Positions 15,195 to 23,438 of a DNA stretch of 64,000 nt are shown here, piece by piece (the stretch's first letter is position 1; each line of letters begins with the position of its first letter). The translations under genes were made by a program, and so were the position numbers. Below the pieces are notes generated by a model. That model worked only from the letters and a program-made list of their open reading frames with translations. It was not told the origin of the DNA and ran no database searches. Source of the DNA: Actinoplanes auranticolor (GTDB taxonomy: Bacteria; Actinomycetota; Actinomycetes; Mycobacteriales; Micromonosporaceae); the NCBI RefSeq assembly GCF_018332655.1, contig NZ_BOQL01000080.1, forward strand, positions 1 to 64,000, given 5' to 3'.

Positions 15195-15932
15195 TCAGTA
15201 GTCCAGGACGCGGGTGGGCAGCGGCGTCTCGGTCACCGAGCCGTCCGCTGCCCGCTTGAGCTCGTACCCCCGCGGGCCCGGCTTGTCGGCCACGACCTCC
15301 GCCAGCCGGGTGCCGCGGTAGACCAGCCCGGCCCCGTCGTCGGTCGCGTAACCGTCGCCCAGGGTGCCGTCGCCGATGAGCTTGTGCATCATCGGCCGGC
15401 GCTGCTCCTCGCCGTCGTAGTGCACCCCGTTGCTGTACGGCAGCCAGCCCAGCCCGTCGGTGAACGCCCGCAGCTCGGGCCCGAAACTGTCGGTGCTGCC
15501 GCCCTGGTGCCAGCAGAGCGAACCGGCCGAGACCCCGCCGAGCACCACCCCGGCCTGCCACGCCTCGTGCAGGATCTCCTCCAGCCCGTGCACCCGCCAG
15601 ACCGCCACGAGGTTCGCCACGCTGCCGCCGTTGACCCAGATCACGTCCTGATCGAGCAGGTGGGCGCGGATGTCGTCGTGGTTGGGCATCGGGAAGAGCT
15701 GCAGGTGCGAAGCCCGGTAGCGGGTCTTGGCAAAGGCGGCGTAGGTGGCCCCGATCCAGGCGTCGGGGTCACCGCCGGCCTGGTGCAGGAAGCAGAACTT
15801 GGCGGTGTCACCGGCGTTGGCCAGGTCGGCGGCGAAGCGGTGGACGGGGCCGGGACGCATGTCGAAGGTGCCGTACCGGCCGCGGGCGAATCCGGCGCTC
15901 GTGGCGAGGATGGTGGGTTGATCGGCGGTCAT
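15195..15932 (-). CDS. Peptidase S51 family protein (dipeptidase E-like)
   Basis: A 245-residue cytoplasmic serine peptidase-like protein. The nucleophile elbow is G-G-V-S-A-G-S with S135; H171 in N-G-V-H-Y-D sits where PepE carries its catalytic histidine, and W-V-N-G-G-S-V-A-N-L precedes the elbow as in the family. PepE enzymes cleave Asp-X dipeptides; cyanophycinases belong to the same family, so the substrate is open. The ATG at 15932 overlaps the nucleotidyltransferase stop (ATGA), which fixes the start over an upstream candidate. Last gene of a three-gene coupled operon. Confidence 0.88.
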   Translation of the reverse strand: MTADQPTILATSAGFARGRYGTFDMRPGPVHRFAADLANAGDTAKFCFLHQAGGDPDAWIGATYAAFAKTRYRASHLQLFPMPNHDDIRAHLLDQDVIWVNGGSVANLVAVWRVHGLEEILHEAWQAGVVLGGVSAGSLCWHQGGSTDSFGPELRAFTDGLGWLPYSNGVHYDGEEQRRPMMHKLIGDGTLGDGYATDDGAGLVYRGTRLAEVVADKPGPRGYELKRAADGSVTETPLPTRVLDY

Positions 15933-16771
15933 CGCGACATCATGGCGCACGCATCGGCCGTCTCCAGAACGAGGTCGGCCGCCGCGTCGAGGGCCGCGGT
16001 CAGATGCACCGGGTCGCCGTCCACCGCGGTGAAGACAGCGTCGACCTGCTCGCGGAACAGCGGCGGCGCGCCGGGCAGAGCGGCAGCTGCGGCCACTGCC
16101 CCCTTCTCGTTGACGAGCCAGCGGCCGGCCGCGCCGTGCAGGGCGTGCGCACAGACCCCGACCAGGCGGAACAGGCAGCCCGCCACGTAGGCGGCGTCAC
16201 CGCGGGTGACGGCCTTGCGTCCGAGACCGACCAGGAAGTCGGCCTCCCAGAGCCCGGCCACCAGGGCCTCGCGCAACGCCGGCGGGTAGGTCGACATCCG
16301 GGAGCGCAGGTCGGCCAGCTCACCGTCCGGGTCGGCCAGGACCACGCCGAGGGCGACCTCTCCCGCGTACGCGAAGTCGGGCACGCCCAGCGGATGGCCG
16401 GCCTGGGCGTGGAACGCGTACCGCCCCTGCTGCGCGTCCGCCCAGGCGCCGGCGACCCGGTCGACGTCCCGGTAGATCCAGTCGACGGCCGTGCCGTCCA
16501 CGGTGAGCCAGCCGCCGCCGTCCACCCACGGTCCCCAGCCGCCGACCGGGGTGACCTGCGCGGCCGGCCCGCCGAAGGTCCGGGCCAGCTCGCCGAGCGC
16601 CGGCACGTCGAGCGGCCGGTGGTAGTAGACGCCCAGGTCGGTGTCGGACTCCGGGGTGTGCGTGCCCCGGGCCCGGCTCCCGCCCAGCAGCACCGCGGTC
16701 ACTCCCGGCACCTCGGTCAGCCGCTGGGCCAGCTCGCCGAGCCGCTCGTCACTCAATGCCACGCCGACCAT
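15929..16771 (-). CDS. Nucleotidyltransferase-domain protein
   Basis: A 280-residue protein with a pol-beta-type nucleotidyltransferase core: G-G-S-R-A-R-G-T-H-T-P-E-S-D-T-D-L-G-V gives the G-S turn and the paired metal-binding aspartates, and V-D-W-I-Y may supply the third acid. The C-terminal part is helical, as in small-molecule nucleotidyltransferases related to aminoglycoside enzymes. Substrate not deducible. Its ATG lies 23 bases inside the end of the methyltransferase gene and its stop overlaps the S51 peptidase start, so the three are translated together. Confidence 0.85.
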   Translation of the reverse strand: MVGVALSDERLGELAQRLTEVPGVTAVLLGGSRARGTHTPESDTDLGVYYHRPLDVPALGELARTFGGPAAQVTPVGGWGPWVDGGGWLTVDGTAVDWIYRDVDRVAGAWADAQQGRYAFHAQAGHPLGVPDFAYAGEVALGVVLADPDGELADLRSRMSTYPPALREALVAGLWEADFLVGLGRKAVTRGDAAYVAGCLFRLVGVCAHALHGAAGRWLVNEKGAVAAAAALPGAPPLFREQVDAVFTAVDGDPVHLTAALDAAADLVLETADACAMMSR

Positions 16772-17537
16772 CCTCGTCCACTCCGGCGGGTTTGCGCGCC
16801 TCGATCAGGACGCGCCGGGCGTACGAGACGAACGGGCCCTCGGCCTGGATCCGCTCGTGCACCGCGCGCAGCCGGGGGAGGTACTCGTCGACGCTGAAGC
16901 CGGGCACCGTCCAGACGACCTTGCGCAGGAAGTAGGTCACGGCGGCCACGTCGAAGTATTCCGCCCGCAGGCTCTCGGCCCGTACGTCCAGCACGGTCAG
17001 GCCCGCGGCCCGCGCGGCGGCCGCCAGTTTCTCCGGGTGTCGCGGATCGGGCGGCGACAGCGGGCCCAGCATGGCCTCGGACAGTTCCCGATTGGTGCCC
17101 GCGCCGATCTGCTGGGACAGGAAGGTGCCGCCGGGCCGCAGCACCCGGGCGATCTCATCCCACAGGGTACCGACCGGGTGCCGGCTCACCACCAGGTCGA
17201 ACACCGCGTCCCGGAACGGGAGGGTGGGGGCGTCGGCCGCTTCCACCACCAGCGCGCCGAGGGGCCGCAGGTGGCGCGCGGCGACCGGCAGGTTCGGACG
17301 CCAGGAGTCGGTCGCCACCAGCAGGGCGGGCGGCTCAGGCACGGTGGCGAGGACCTCCCCGCCACCGGTCTGCACGTCCAGCGCCGCGTGCGCGCCCGCC
17401 ATCCGGTCGGCCACCAGCCGGGCGTAGCCCCAGGACGGCCGCTGCTCGGTGGCCCGCCCGTCGAACCAGGAGAAATCCCAGCCCCCCACCGGTACGGCCA
17501 CGGCCTCGGCGATCAGCTCCTCGAACGTCGCACGCAT
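16749..17537 (-). CDS. SAM-dependent methyltransferase
   Basis: A 262-residue class I methyltransferase. Motif I is A-L-D-V-Q-T-G-G-G-E-V-L-A, followed by an L-V-A-T-D strand, A-P-T-L-P-F-R-D-A-V-F-D-L-V-V-S-R-H as motif IV and a V-L-R-P-G-G-T-F-L-S-Q-Q post-motif. The first glycine-rich loop and the acidic residue after strand two are intact. ATG 17537 gives the family start; the frame stays open upstream only as Arg/Pro-rich read-through. First gene of the operon with the nucleotidyltransferase and S51 peptidase. The target, small molecule or macromolecule, is not visible. Confidence 0.88.
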   Translation of the reverse strand: MRATFEELIAEAVAVPVGGWDFSWFDGRATEQRPSWGYARLVADRMAGAHAALDVQTGGGEVLATVPEPPALLVATDSWRPNLPVAARHLRPLGALVVEAADAPTLPFRDAVFDLVVSRHPVGTLWDEIARVLRPGGTFLSQQIGAGTNRELSEAMLGPLSPPDPRHPEKLAAAARAAGLTVLDVRAESLRAEYFDVAAVTYFLRKVVWTVPGFSVDEYLPRLRAVHERIQAEGPFVSYARRVLIEARKPAGVDEDGRRGIE

Positions 17538-17578
17538 CGGGGCAGTGTCCGTCGCCGGGCCCGGACACTGCCAACGAT

Positions 17579-18535
17579 TTACTCCGGCCCGCTCTTGCCG
17601 TCCGGCCCGGTCCTCGCGGCCTCGCCGTCCTCGCCCGGACAGGGCAGCGTGAGCTCCAGCTCGTCGATGTCCGAGGGATCGAGCAGGCTCAGGTCGCCGT
17701 CGATGATGCTCTCCTGGCGCGGGTCGGACTTGTCGCCGTGGGTGCAGACCGCACCGCGGCCCATCCGCACGCACGAACCGAGCAGGCGGCATTCCCGGTG
17801 GCCCCGCCCCCGGTCGTGCCGGTCGAGGCGGTCGTGCCGGCCGTGCCCGCCGCTGTGCTGGCCACCGCCGCCACGCCCCCGGTTGCCGAAGGCCACCACC
17901 CGGTCCTGCGGCTCGCGGGTCACCGTCGAGTCGAGCAGCCGCCGGCTCGTCTCCCGGTTGCCGGTGTAGGTGACCTCGTAGCGCAGCAGCCGCTCGCCGG
18001 GCACCCCGGCCGTCTTGATCTCCCGGGTGCCGGGCGGCAACGACGGGTCCCGGACCAGCGTGGTGCGGAACGGGATGGCCTCCGTCTCGGAGATCTGCTC
18101 GGTGCGCACCTGCGGCGCGGCGGGTGCCCCCGCGGCAGCCGGAGCGGCCCCGGCGGTTCCGGCCGCGGGCGCGCCGGCACCACCACCGGTACGGGGGCGG
18201 TCGGGCGAGGTGGCGCGGCGTGGCGAGCGGGTCGCCGTACGGTCCGCCTCGCCCGGCGCCGAGCGGGTCTCGTCGGCCTCCCGCTCGGCCTGGGCATGGC
18301 CGAGAGCGCCGTCACCGAGGCCCGTCTCCCCCGCCGCCGACGGGAGCGGCACCTGGGCTGCGGGCAGGTCGACGACCGGCGACTCGCGTCCCACGGCGGT
18401 CACGACCCGCGTGTCATTACTGGTCAGGGCGGCGATCCCGCCTGCGGTGCCGGCCACGAGGGCGAGCACCCCGAGCCCGGCAGTGGCCATCCGTACCCCG
18501 AATGGCAGCCGCGCCCAGAAGGACTTACGCGGCAT
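17579..18535 (-). CDS. Membrane-anchored G5-domain protein
   Basis: A 318-residue protein with a short cytoplasmic start, one membrane segment (about residues 15-35, T-A-G-L-G-V-L-A-L-V-A-G-T-A-G-G), a long Ala/Pro/Arg-rich linker and a G5 domain (about 150-225) that contains I-P-F-R-T-T-L-V-R-D and R-L-L-R-Y-E-V-T-Y. The C-terminal tail is Gly/His/Arg-rich with two spaced cysteines and an acidic end. G5 domains occur in cell-wall hydrolases and resuscitation factors and probably bind peptidoglycan or sugars; no catalytic domain is present here. I take ATG 18535; a GTG at 18580 would add fifteen residues that use atypically AT-rich codons. Confidence 0.78.
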   Translation of the reverse strand: MPRKSFWARLPFGVRMATAGLGVLALVAGTAGGIAALTSNDTRVVTAVGRESPVVDLPAAQVPLPSAAGETGLGDGALGHAQAEREADETRSAPGEADRTATRSPRRATSPDRPRTGGGAGAPAAGTAGAAPAAAGAPAAPQVRTEQISETEAIPFRTTLVRDPSLPPGTREIKTAGVPGERLLRYEVTYTGNRETSRRLLDSTVTREPQDRVVAFGNRGRGGGGQHSGGHGRHDRLDRHDRGRGHRECRLLGSCVRMGRGAVCTHGDKSDPRQESIIDGDLSLLDPSDIDELELTLPCPGEDGEAARTGPDGKSGPE

Positions 18536-18781
18536 TTCGAGTAGATGCTGCCAGGAATCACTAGATGTCTGGTTTAGCACCAAAGCATTGTGCTGCCGCG
18601 GCGCCGCCGGACCAGCATCACAGCCGCACCCGAAAGGATGACGCCGAGGCGCCCGACGGCTATCCGACACCACCAAGAGGCGATCGGTTTCGGTCCGCCG
18701 CGCCGCACCCGGTGTGCTCCGCACCCCCGCGAAACAGGCAGACAATGCTCCCGACCCGCCCAAGCAACCCCTGGAGGTACG

Positions 18782-19240
18782 GTGCGCAGAACGGTCAGCA
18801 TCCTGGCAGCGGCAACACTGGCGCTCGCCGGCACGCTCACGATGAGCGGCCCGGCGTCGGCAGCCACGCCCAGCCTGCGCTTCCACGGCGCCCAGTACGA
18901 CTCGCCGGGCAAGGACACCCGCAGCAACGCCAGCCTCAACGCCGAGTGGATCTCGCTGGTCAACACCGGCAGCAAGGCGGTCAACCTCAAGGGCTACACC
19001 ATCCGCGACGCGTCCCGGCACACCTACACGTTCGGCAGCACCACGATCGCGGCCAAGGGCGGCCGGATCTGGGTGAAGACCGGCAAGGGCACCAAGTCGG
19101 GCCGCAACGTGTACTGGGGCAGCGGCAACTACGTCTGGAACAACACCGGCGACACCGCGACCCTGCGCAACGCCTCCGGCAAGTCGCTCGACACCTGCTC
19201 CTGGAAGTCCAAGGCGAACCGCACCTGGGTCGCCTGCTGA
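18782..19240 (+). CDS. Secreted lamin-tail-domain (LTD) protein
   Basis: A 152-residue exported protein. A Sec signal (V-S-I-L-A-A-A-T-L-A-L-A-G-T-L) ends at A-S-A-A near residue 28. The mature part is one lamin tail domain (S-L-N-A-E-W-I-S-L-V-N-T-G, N-L-K-G-Y-T-I-R-D, Y-W-G-S-G-N-Y-V-W-N-N-T-G-D-T-A-T-L-R-N), an immunoglobulin-like fold found in secreted actinomycete proteins, and ends in a cysteine that could pair with the one at T-C-S-W. The GTG start has GGAGGT only 3-4 bases upstream, which is tight. Function unknown, probably surface binding. Confidence 0.86.
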   Translation: MRRTVSILAAATLALAGTLTMSGPASAATPSLRFHGAQYDSPGKDTRSNASLNAEWISLVNTGSKAVNLKGYTIRDASRHTYTFGSTTIAAKGGRIWVKTGKGTKSGRNVYWGSGNYVWNNTGDTATLRNASGKSLDTCSWKSKANRTWVAC

Positions 19241-19257
19241 GCCTCGCCCACGCGAGA

Positions 19258-19296
19258 GCGGGCCGCCGGGATGCTCTGCTCACCCCGGCGGCCCGC
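19258..19296. terminator. 13-bp hairpin between convergent genes
   Basis: GCGGGCCGCCGGG (19258-19270) and CCCGGCGGCCCGC (19284-19296) pair perfectly around a 13-base loop. There is no T-run, as is usual for actinomycete hairpins of this type. It separates the LTD gene from the convergent flavin reductase gene and can act in both directions. Confidence 0.7.
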
Positions 19297-19315
19297 CGTA
19301 TCAGTGCTGTCGCGC

Positions 19316-19888
19316 TCAGACGGCGACAGCGGCCTTGCGCAGCGGCGCCAGCGCGGTGCTCCACGCCACGACCTGGTCCAGCACCGTGGTGAGCGCGCCG
19401 GCCTGGTGGGCCCCCGGGGTGAACTGGCTGTAGTTGACGAAGTCGGTGGCCAGCGACAGCGTGACCGCCGCGCGGACGTCCGCCATCATCAGCTCGCCGG
19501 CGATGAGGCGCAGCGACTCCACGGCGCGGGCGCCGCCGACCGAGCCGTAGCCGACGAAGCCCACGGCCTTGTTGTTCCACTCGGCGAACAGGAAGTCGAT
19601 GGCGTTCTTGAGCACGCCCGAGGTCGCGTGGTTGTACTCCGGGGTGACGATCACGAAGCCGTCGAAGGACGCGATCTTGGCCGCCCACTCGAGGGTGTGC
19701 GCCTGGCTGTACTGGGCCATCGACGGCGGAATCGGCTCGTCGAGGTGGGGCAGCTTGTAGTCGAGCAGGTCGACCAGCTCGAACTCCGCATCGGTGCGCT
19801 GCGACGCCAGGTCCAGGACCCACTTGGCGACGGCCTCGCCGTTACGGCCGGGCCGGGTGCTGCCGAGGATGATTCCGATCTTGGTCAT
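19316..19888 (-). CDS. NAD(P)H-dependent FMN reductase / quinone reductase
   Basis: A 190-residue flavodoxin-fold reductase. The phosphate loop G-S-T-R-P-G-R-N-G at residues 9-17 binds FMN phosphate, and T-P-E-Y-N-H-A-T-S-G-V-L-K-N-A-I-D is the second signature; G-Y-G-S-V-G-G-A-R-A follows. Relatives reduce FMN, quinones, chromate or azo dyes with NAD(P)H. The gene diverges from a MarR regulator across 90 bases holding a perfect palindrome, so it is probably induced by a quinone or other redox-active compound. ATG 19888 has GGAG 9 bases upstream. Confidence 0.92.
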   Translation of the reverse strand: MTKIGIILGSTRPGRNGEAVAKWVLDLASQRTDAEFELVDLLDYKLPHLDEPIPPSMAQYSQAHTLEWAAKIASFDGFVIVTPEYNHATSGVLKNAIDFLFAEWNNKAVGFVGYGSVGGARAVESLRLIAGELMMADVRAAVTLSLATDFVNYSQFTPGAHQAGALTTVLDQVVAWSTALAPLRKAAVAV

Positions 19889-19918
19889 GACAGGTGACTC
19901 CGTTGCTCGAAAACGTTG

Positions 19919-19936
19919 TTTGCTTCGTCAAGCAAA
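19919..19936. promoter_or_regulatory. MarR operator candidate TTTGCTT-N4-AAGCAAA
   Basis: A perfect 7+7 inverted repeat with a CGTC spacer lies between the divergent reductase and MarR genes. On the minus strand it contains TTGACG, a -35-like sequence for the reductase, so a bound MarR dimer would block that promoter. Confidence 0.65.
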
Positions 19937-19965
19937 TAGGTCTGGGCGGTGTGGTGTCAAGGTCG

Positions 19966-19971
19966 TAGGAT
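19966..19971 (+). promoter_or_regulatory. -10 box TAGGAT of the MarR gene
   Basis: TAGGAT ends 7 bases before ATG 19979. It supports that ATG over an in-frame GTG at 19949, which would lie upstream of the transcript start. Confidence 0.5.
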
Positions 19972-19978
19972 CTTTGTC

Positions 19979-20485
19979 ATGTCGGCCACCCCCCTCGCCG
20001 GGCCCGCCGCGGTGGTGCCGCTGAGCCCCGAGGAGGAGGCGGTCATCCGGGCGCTGGGCCGGCTCATGCTGGTCATGCCCCGCGTGCTGGACGCGGACCT
20101 GCAGCAGGAGCAGCGCATGTCGCTGAGCGAATACTCGGTCCTGCGGCACCTGTCCGAGACCGAGCACGGCCGGATGCGGATGAACGAGCTGGCCGCCGCC
20201 TGCGACATGTCGATGAGCGGCATGACCCGGCTGGCCGCCAAGCTGGAATCCCAGGGTCACCTGCGGCGCGTCCGCTGCGAGAACGACGCCCGCGGGTTGA
20301 ACGCGGTGCTCACCGACAGCGGGCTGGAAAGGCTCCGTGAGGCGTGGCCGACCCACCTGCGCAGTGTCCGGAGCCACATCATGGATCACCTGGAAGGCTT
20401 GGATCTGCGCCGGCTCGCGACGGCACTCGAGGCAATGGCGGGCGGTGACGGGGCGTCGTGTCAGAGTTCCCGGCATGACGACTGA
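19979..20485 (+). CDS. MarR-family transcriptional regulator
   Basis: A 168-residue winged-helix regulator: L-S-L-S-E-Y-S-V-L-R-H-L-S-E, the recognition region M-S-M-S-G-M-T-R-L-A-A-K-L-E, then the wing R-R-V-R-C-E-N-D-A-R-G-L-N-A-V-L-T-D-S-G. One cysteine (C in A-A-A-C-D-M) precedes the recognition helix and another lies in the wing, so redox sensing is possible. It most likely represses the divergent flavin reductase and itself through the palindrome at 19919-19936. ATG 19979 follows a -10 box closely, consistent with a leaderless mRNA. Confidence 0.92.
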   Translation: MSATPLAGPAAVVPLSPEEEAVIRALGRLMLVMPRVLDADLQQEQRMSLSEYSVLRHLSETEHGRMRMNELAAACDMSMSGMTRLAAKLESQGHLRRVRCENDARGLNAVLTDSGLERLREAWPTHLRSVRSHIMDHLEGLDLRRLATALEAMAGGDGASCQSSRHDD

Positions 20486-20500
20486 CACCCACCCGGCCGC

Positions 20501-21112
20501 ATGACGTACCACCCCGGAGATCTGGTCGTCCGGCGCTTCCTGCACCCCGACCGGCGCCTCGCCGCCGTCCAGGCCGCCCGGGTGGTCAGCGACGACGACC
20601 GCGGGCTGCTGCTGTTCGTCGACATCGGGGCCGAGTCGATGCGGCGCACCGACCTGACCGGCGCCCCGACCCGGCACCTCCCCGTCGCCGACGAGCTGGC
20701 GATGCCCACCATGCTGGCCCCCGTACGCCGGGAGACCTTCCGCTCGCTGCTGCTCCTGCCGCCCGGCGCGCCGCACTCCGTCTCGTGGAGCTGGCTGGCC
20801 GACGGCACCTTCACGGGTTGGTACGCCAACCTCGAGACCCCGGCGCGCCGCTGGCCGGGCGGGGTCGACTCGCACGATCAGACCCTCGACGTGCTGGTCA
20901 CGGCCGACCGCTCGTGGTTCTTCAAGGACGAGGAGGACCTGGGCGCCCTGGAGCCCGCCGAGGCGGCCGCCGTCCGTGCGGAGGGTGAGCGACTGGGCAA
21001 GCTGGCCGAGACCGCGACGTTCCCCTTCGACGGCACCTGGCTCGACTTCACGCCCCCGCCGGAGTGGACGCCGGCCACCCTGCCGCCCTGGTGGGACGCC
21101 GCCACCTCCTGA
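20501..21112 (+). CDS. DUF402 domain protein (nucleoside phosphatase-like fold)
   Basis: A 203-residue soluble protein of the DUF402 family: W-Y-A-N-L-E-T-P-A-R-R, then S-H-D-Q-T-L-D-V-L-V-T-A-D and S-W-F-F-K-D-E-E-D-L. In characterised relatives (FomD and nucleoside tri/diphosphatases) these aspartates, glutamates and lysine bind metal and phosphate, so hydrolysis of a nucleotide or CMP-ester is likely. It starts 15 bases after the MarR gene and may be co-transcribed. The true substrate is unknown. Confidence 0.85.
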   Translation: MTYHPGDLVVRRFLHPDRRLAAVQAARVVSDDDRGLLLFVDIGAESMRRTDLTGAPTRHLPVADELAMPTMLAPVRRETFRSLLLLPPGAPHSVSWSWLADGTFTGWYANLETPARRWPGGVDSHDQTLDVLVTADRSWFFKDEEDLGALEPAEAAAVRAEGERLGKLAETATFPFDGTWLDFTPPPEWTPATLPPWWDAATS

Positions 21113-21130
21113 CGCATGCCGTTATGGGTA

Positions 21131-21136
21131 TACGAT
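21131..21136 (+). promoter_or_regulatory. -10 box TACGAT of the ArsR gene
   Basis: TACGAT ends exactly 6 bases before ATG 21143 and so rejects two upstream ATG codons (21116 and 21135) as starts. Confidence 0.55.
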
Positions 21137-21142
21137 GGACCC

Positions 21143-21442
21143 ATGGCACGAGCGGCGACGACGACGGACGCGTTCAACGCGGTGGCCGAGCCCCGGCGGC
21201 GGGAGATCCTCGACCTGCTGGCCGACGGTGAGCTCAGTGTCAACGACCTCGTGGCCTTGCTCGGCCTGGCCCAGCCGCAGGTCTCCAAGCACCTGCGGGT
21301 GCTGCGGGAGGTCGATCTCGTGCAGGTCCGCGACCAGGGCCGCCGACGGCTCTACCGGCTCAATCCCGAGCCGCTCAAGCCCATCCAGCAGTGGCTGAGC
21401 CAGTACGACTTCCTGCTCGGCCTCCTCGCCCCGGCCGCCTGA
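21143..21442 (+). CDS. ArsR-family winged-helix regulator
   Basis: A 99-residue regulator: A-E-P-R-R-R-E-I-L-D-L-L, then G-L-A-Q-P-Q-V-S-K-H-L-R-V-L-R as the recognition helix and the wing R-D-Q-G-R-R-R-L-Y-R-L. No cysteine-rich metal site is present, so it belongs to the non-metal group often found next to SRPBCC (AHSA1) genes; no such gene is adjacent here. It is followed after 3 bases by a membrane phosphatase-like gene, which may be its target or simply co-transcribed. Confidence 0.9.
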   Translation: MARAATTTDAFNAVAEPRRREILDLLADGELSVNDLVALLGLAQPQVSKHLRVLREVDLVQVRDQGRRRLYRLNPEPLKPIQQWLSQYDFLLGLLAPAA

Positions 21443-21445
21443 CCG

Positions 21446-22036
21446 GTGACCGTCACCGCCGCCGACCGGACCGCCCGGATCGCCTCCGAGGTCCTCGCCC
21501 CCGCCGTCCTGGTCGCCGCCCTGCTGCTCGTGGTCGGCTGGCACGCCGGTGACCAGCCCGGCGTCTCCCGCTGGTGGGGCCTGCCCGGCGCCCTGTTCGC
21601 GGCCGGCATCCCGCTGGCGTACGTGCTCCGCGGCGTGCGGCAGGGCCGGCTGAGCAGTCACCACATCCCCGAACGCGAGCACCGCCGGGTCCCGCTGCTG
21701 TTCGGCATCGCCTCGGTGGCGGCCGGCCTGCTGGTCCTGGCACTGCTGGGCGCCCCGCGCGAGGTGCTGGCCCTGCTGGCGGCGGGCGGCACGGGGCTGG
21801 TGGTGTTCACGGTGGTGACCCACTGGTGGAAGATGTCCATCCACGCCGGTGTGGCGGCTGGCACGGCGGCGACCCTGACGGCGGTCTACGGCCCGGTGGC
21901 CCTGCTCAGCGTGCCGCTGGTGCTGCTGGCCGGCTGGGCGCGCGTGCGCCTCTCCGCCCACACCAGGGCCCAGGTTATCGCCGGCGCCCTGGTCGGAGCG
22001 GTGATCGCCGGCACGGTCTTCCCGGCGCTGCGCTGA
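21446..22036 (+). CDS. PAP2-like integral membrane protein
   Basis: A 196-residue protein with about six membrane segments. The C-terminal half keeps the frame of a PAP2 phosphatase: W-W-K-M-S-I-H-A-G-V-A-A-G corresponds to the K and S-G-H motif and A-R-V-R-L-S-A-H-T-R-A-Q to the S-R-x5-H-x3-D motif. Histidine is present in both, but the final aspartate is glutamine and the first motif is degenerate, so phosphatase activity is uncertain; a lipid-linked substrate would be expected. GTG 21446 lies just after the ArsR stop. It ends 3 bases from the convergent MFS gene. Confidence 0.7.
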   Translation: MTVTAADRTARIASEVLAPAVLVAALLLVVGWHAGDQPGVSRWWGLPGALFAAGIPLAYVLRGVRQGRLSSHHIPEREHRRVPLLFGIASVAAGLLVLALLGAPREVLALLAAGGTGLVVFTVVTHWWKMSIHAGVAAGTAATLTAVYGPVALLSVPLVLLAGWARVRLSAHTRAQVIAGALVGAVIAGTVFPALR

Positions 22037-22039
22037 GGC

Positions 22040-23389
22040 TCACCGGCTCGCCGCGACCCGGAGGGCGATCAGGACGGTCCCGGCGCCGAGCAGCGTGGTG
22101 AACAGGAACGGGCCGGTGAACGGGGCCAGCGCGAAGAGCAGGCCGGACAGCGCCAGAGCGACACTGCCGCCCACGGCGTCGGAGATGCTCTTCGCGGCGG
22201 TGTTGAAGCCCTCCTCACCCGGTGCCGAGAGCGCCAGCACCAGCGTGCTGATCCGGGGGTACAGCGTGCCCATGCCGGCGCCCGCCGCGAACCAGCCGAC
22301 CGCCGCCATCGCCGGGTGCAGGTGCGCGACGGCCGTCACCAGCTCCAGCGCCGCCCCTCCGGCCAGCAGCGTGGCGCCCGTGCGGATCGCCGTACCCGGA
22401 TCGAGCCGGTCGCCCAGCCGGCCCTGCACCGCCGACGCCAGTGCCCACGCGATCGCGCCCGCGGTCAGAGTGATGCCGGACAGCCAGGCCGGCAGACCGT
22501 AGCGGTCGTGCAGCAGCAGCGGCAGGTAGACCTCCGTGCCGAAGAAGACCCCGCCGGCGACCCCGCAGAGCACCACCGTGGCCGGCAGCCCGGCGCGGAT
22601 CCGGTACGTGCCCGGCGGCACCAGGTGGCGCAGCGCGAAGCCGATCACGACCACCGCGACCGGCGCCAGCAACCAGGCCGCCGACCGGTCCAGCTCGCCG
22701 AGCGAACTGAGCACCACCACGCTGACCGCGACGACCGCGGCCTCGGCCACCCGGCGCGCGTCGGTCGCGGACGCCGGCACCCGGTCGGCCGAAGCCCGGT
22801 CCCGGCCCCGGACCGCGGGCACCATCATCCCGGCCGCCACGGCGACCAGCGCGACCACCCCGAGGAACACCCAGTGCCAGCTCAGAGCGTCGGCGACGAA
22901 ACCGGCGACGAACGGCCCGACCATCGACGGCAGGACCCAGGCGGAGGCGAAGGCCCCGAAGATCTTGATGTGCAGCGGGGCCGGATAGACCAACGCGACG
23001 AGCACGTACAGCGCCACGGTCATCCCGCCCGCGCCGAGGCCCTGCAGGAAGCGCGCCGCCACGAACACCGGCATCGACGTGGCCGTGCCCGCGACAGCCA
23101 GCCCGGCCGCGAAGACGGCGATCGCGGTGAACAGCGGGACGGCCGGTCCGCGCCGGTCGGCCCAGGAGCCGATCGCGACCATGCCGACGACACCGGCGGC
23201 CAGCGTCGACGAGAAGGCGAGGGCGTACAGGCCGCGCCCGTCCAGGTCGGAGGTGACGACCGGCATGATCGTCGTGACCGCCAGGGACTCGAAGGCGGCC
23301 AGGAAGACCAGGCTCCACGCGCCGACGGTGGGCAGGGCGTACGGCCGCCGCAGGATGCCGGCCCGGCTGAGATCGCTGTCCACGCTCAC
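22040..23389 (-). CDS. MFS transporter (drug/proton antiporter type)
   Basis: A 449-residue membrane protein with about 12-14 helices. The first half carries the MFS loop motif G-S-W-A-D-R-R-G-P and R-F-L-Q-G-L-G-A-G-G-M; W-V-L-P-S-M-V-G-P-F-V-A-G corresponds to motif C of antiporters. N-terminal T-T-I-M-P-V-V-T-S-D-L resembles the D1 motif of EmrB/QacA-like exporters. It probably exports small hydrophobic compounds using proton influx. Start is GTG 23389 (an in-frame GTG at 23383 is equally possible); no regulator is immediately adjacent. Confidence 0.88.
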   Translation of the reverse strand: MSVDSDLSRAGILRRPYALPTVGAWSLVFLAAFESLAVTTIMPVVTSDLDGRGLYALAFSSTLAAGVVGMVAIGSWADRRGPAVPLFTAIAVFAAGLAVAGTATSMPVFVAARFLQGLGAGGMTVALYVLVALVYPAPLHIKIFGAFASAWVLPSMVGPFVAGFVADALSWHWVFLGVVALVAVAAGMMVPAVRGRDRASADRVPASATDARRVAEAAVVAVSVVVLSSLGELDRSAAWLLAPVAVVVIGFALRHLVPPGTYRIRAGLPATVVLCGVAGGVFFGTEVYLPLLLHDRYGLPAWLSGITLTAGAIAWALASAVQGRLGDRLDPGTAIRTGATLLAGGAALELVTAVAHLHPAMAAVGWFAAGAGMGTLYPRISTLVLALSAPGEEGFNTAAKSISDAVGGSVALALSGLLFALAPFTGPFLFTTLLGAGTVLIALRVAASR

Positions 23390-23438
23390 CGGCCGACCCT
23401 AGAACCTCACCCCCGGTTCAGGTCAAAGCCGGTGCGGC

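Noticed and set aside
17579..17900. Possible frameshift after the G5 domain
   Set aside because: The Gly/His/Arg-rich tail looked odd, but it ends in an acidic segment with two cysteines in the same frame, which fits related proteins; no shifted frame gives a better protein.
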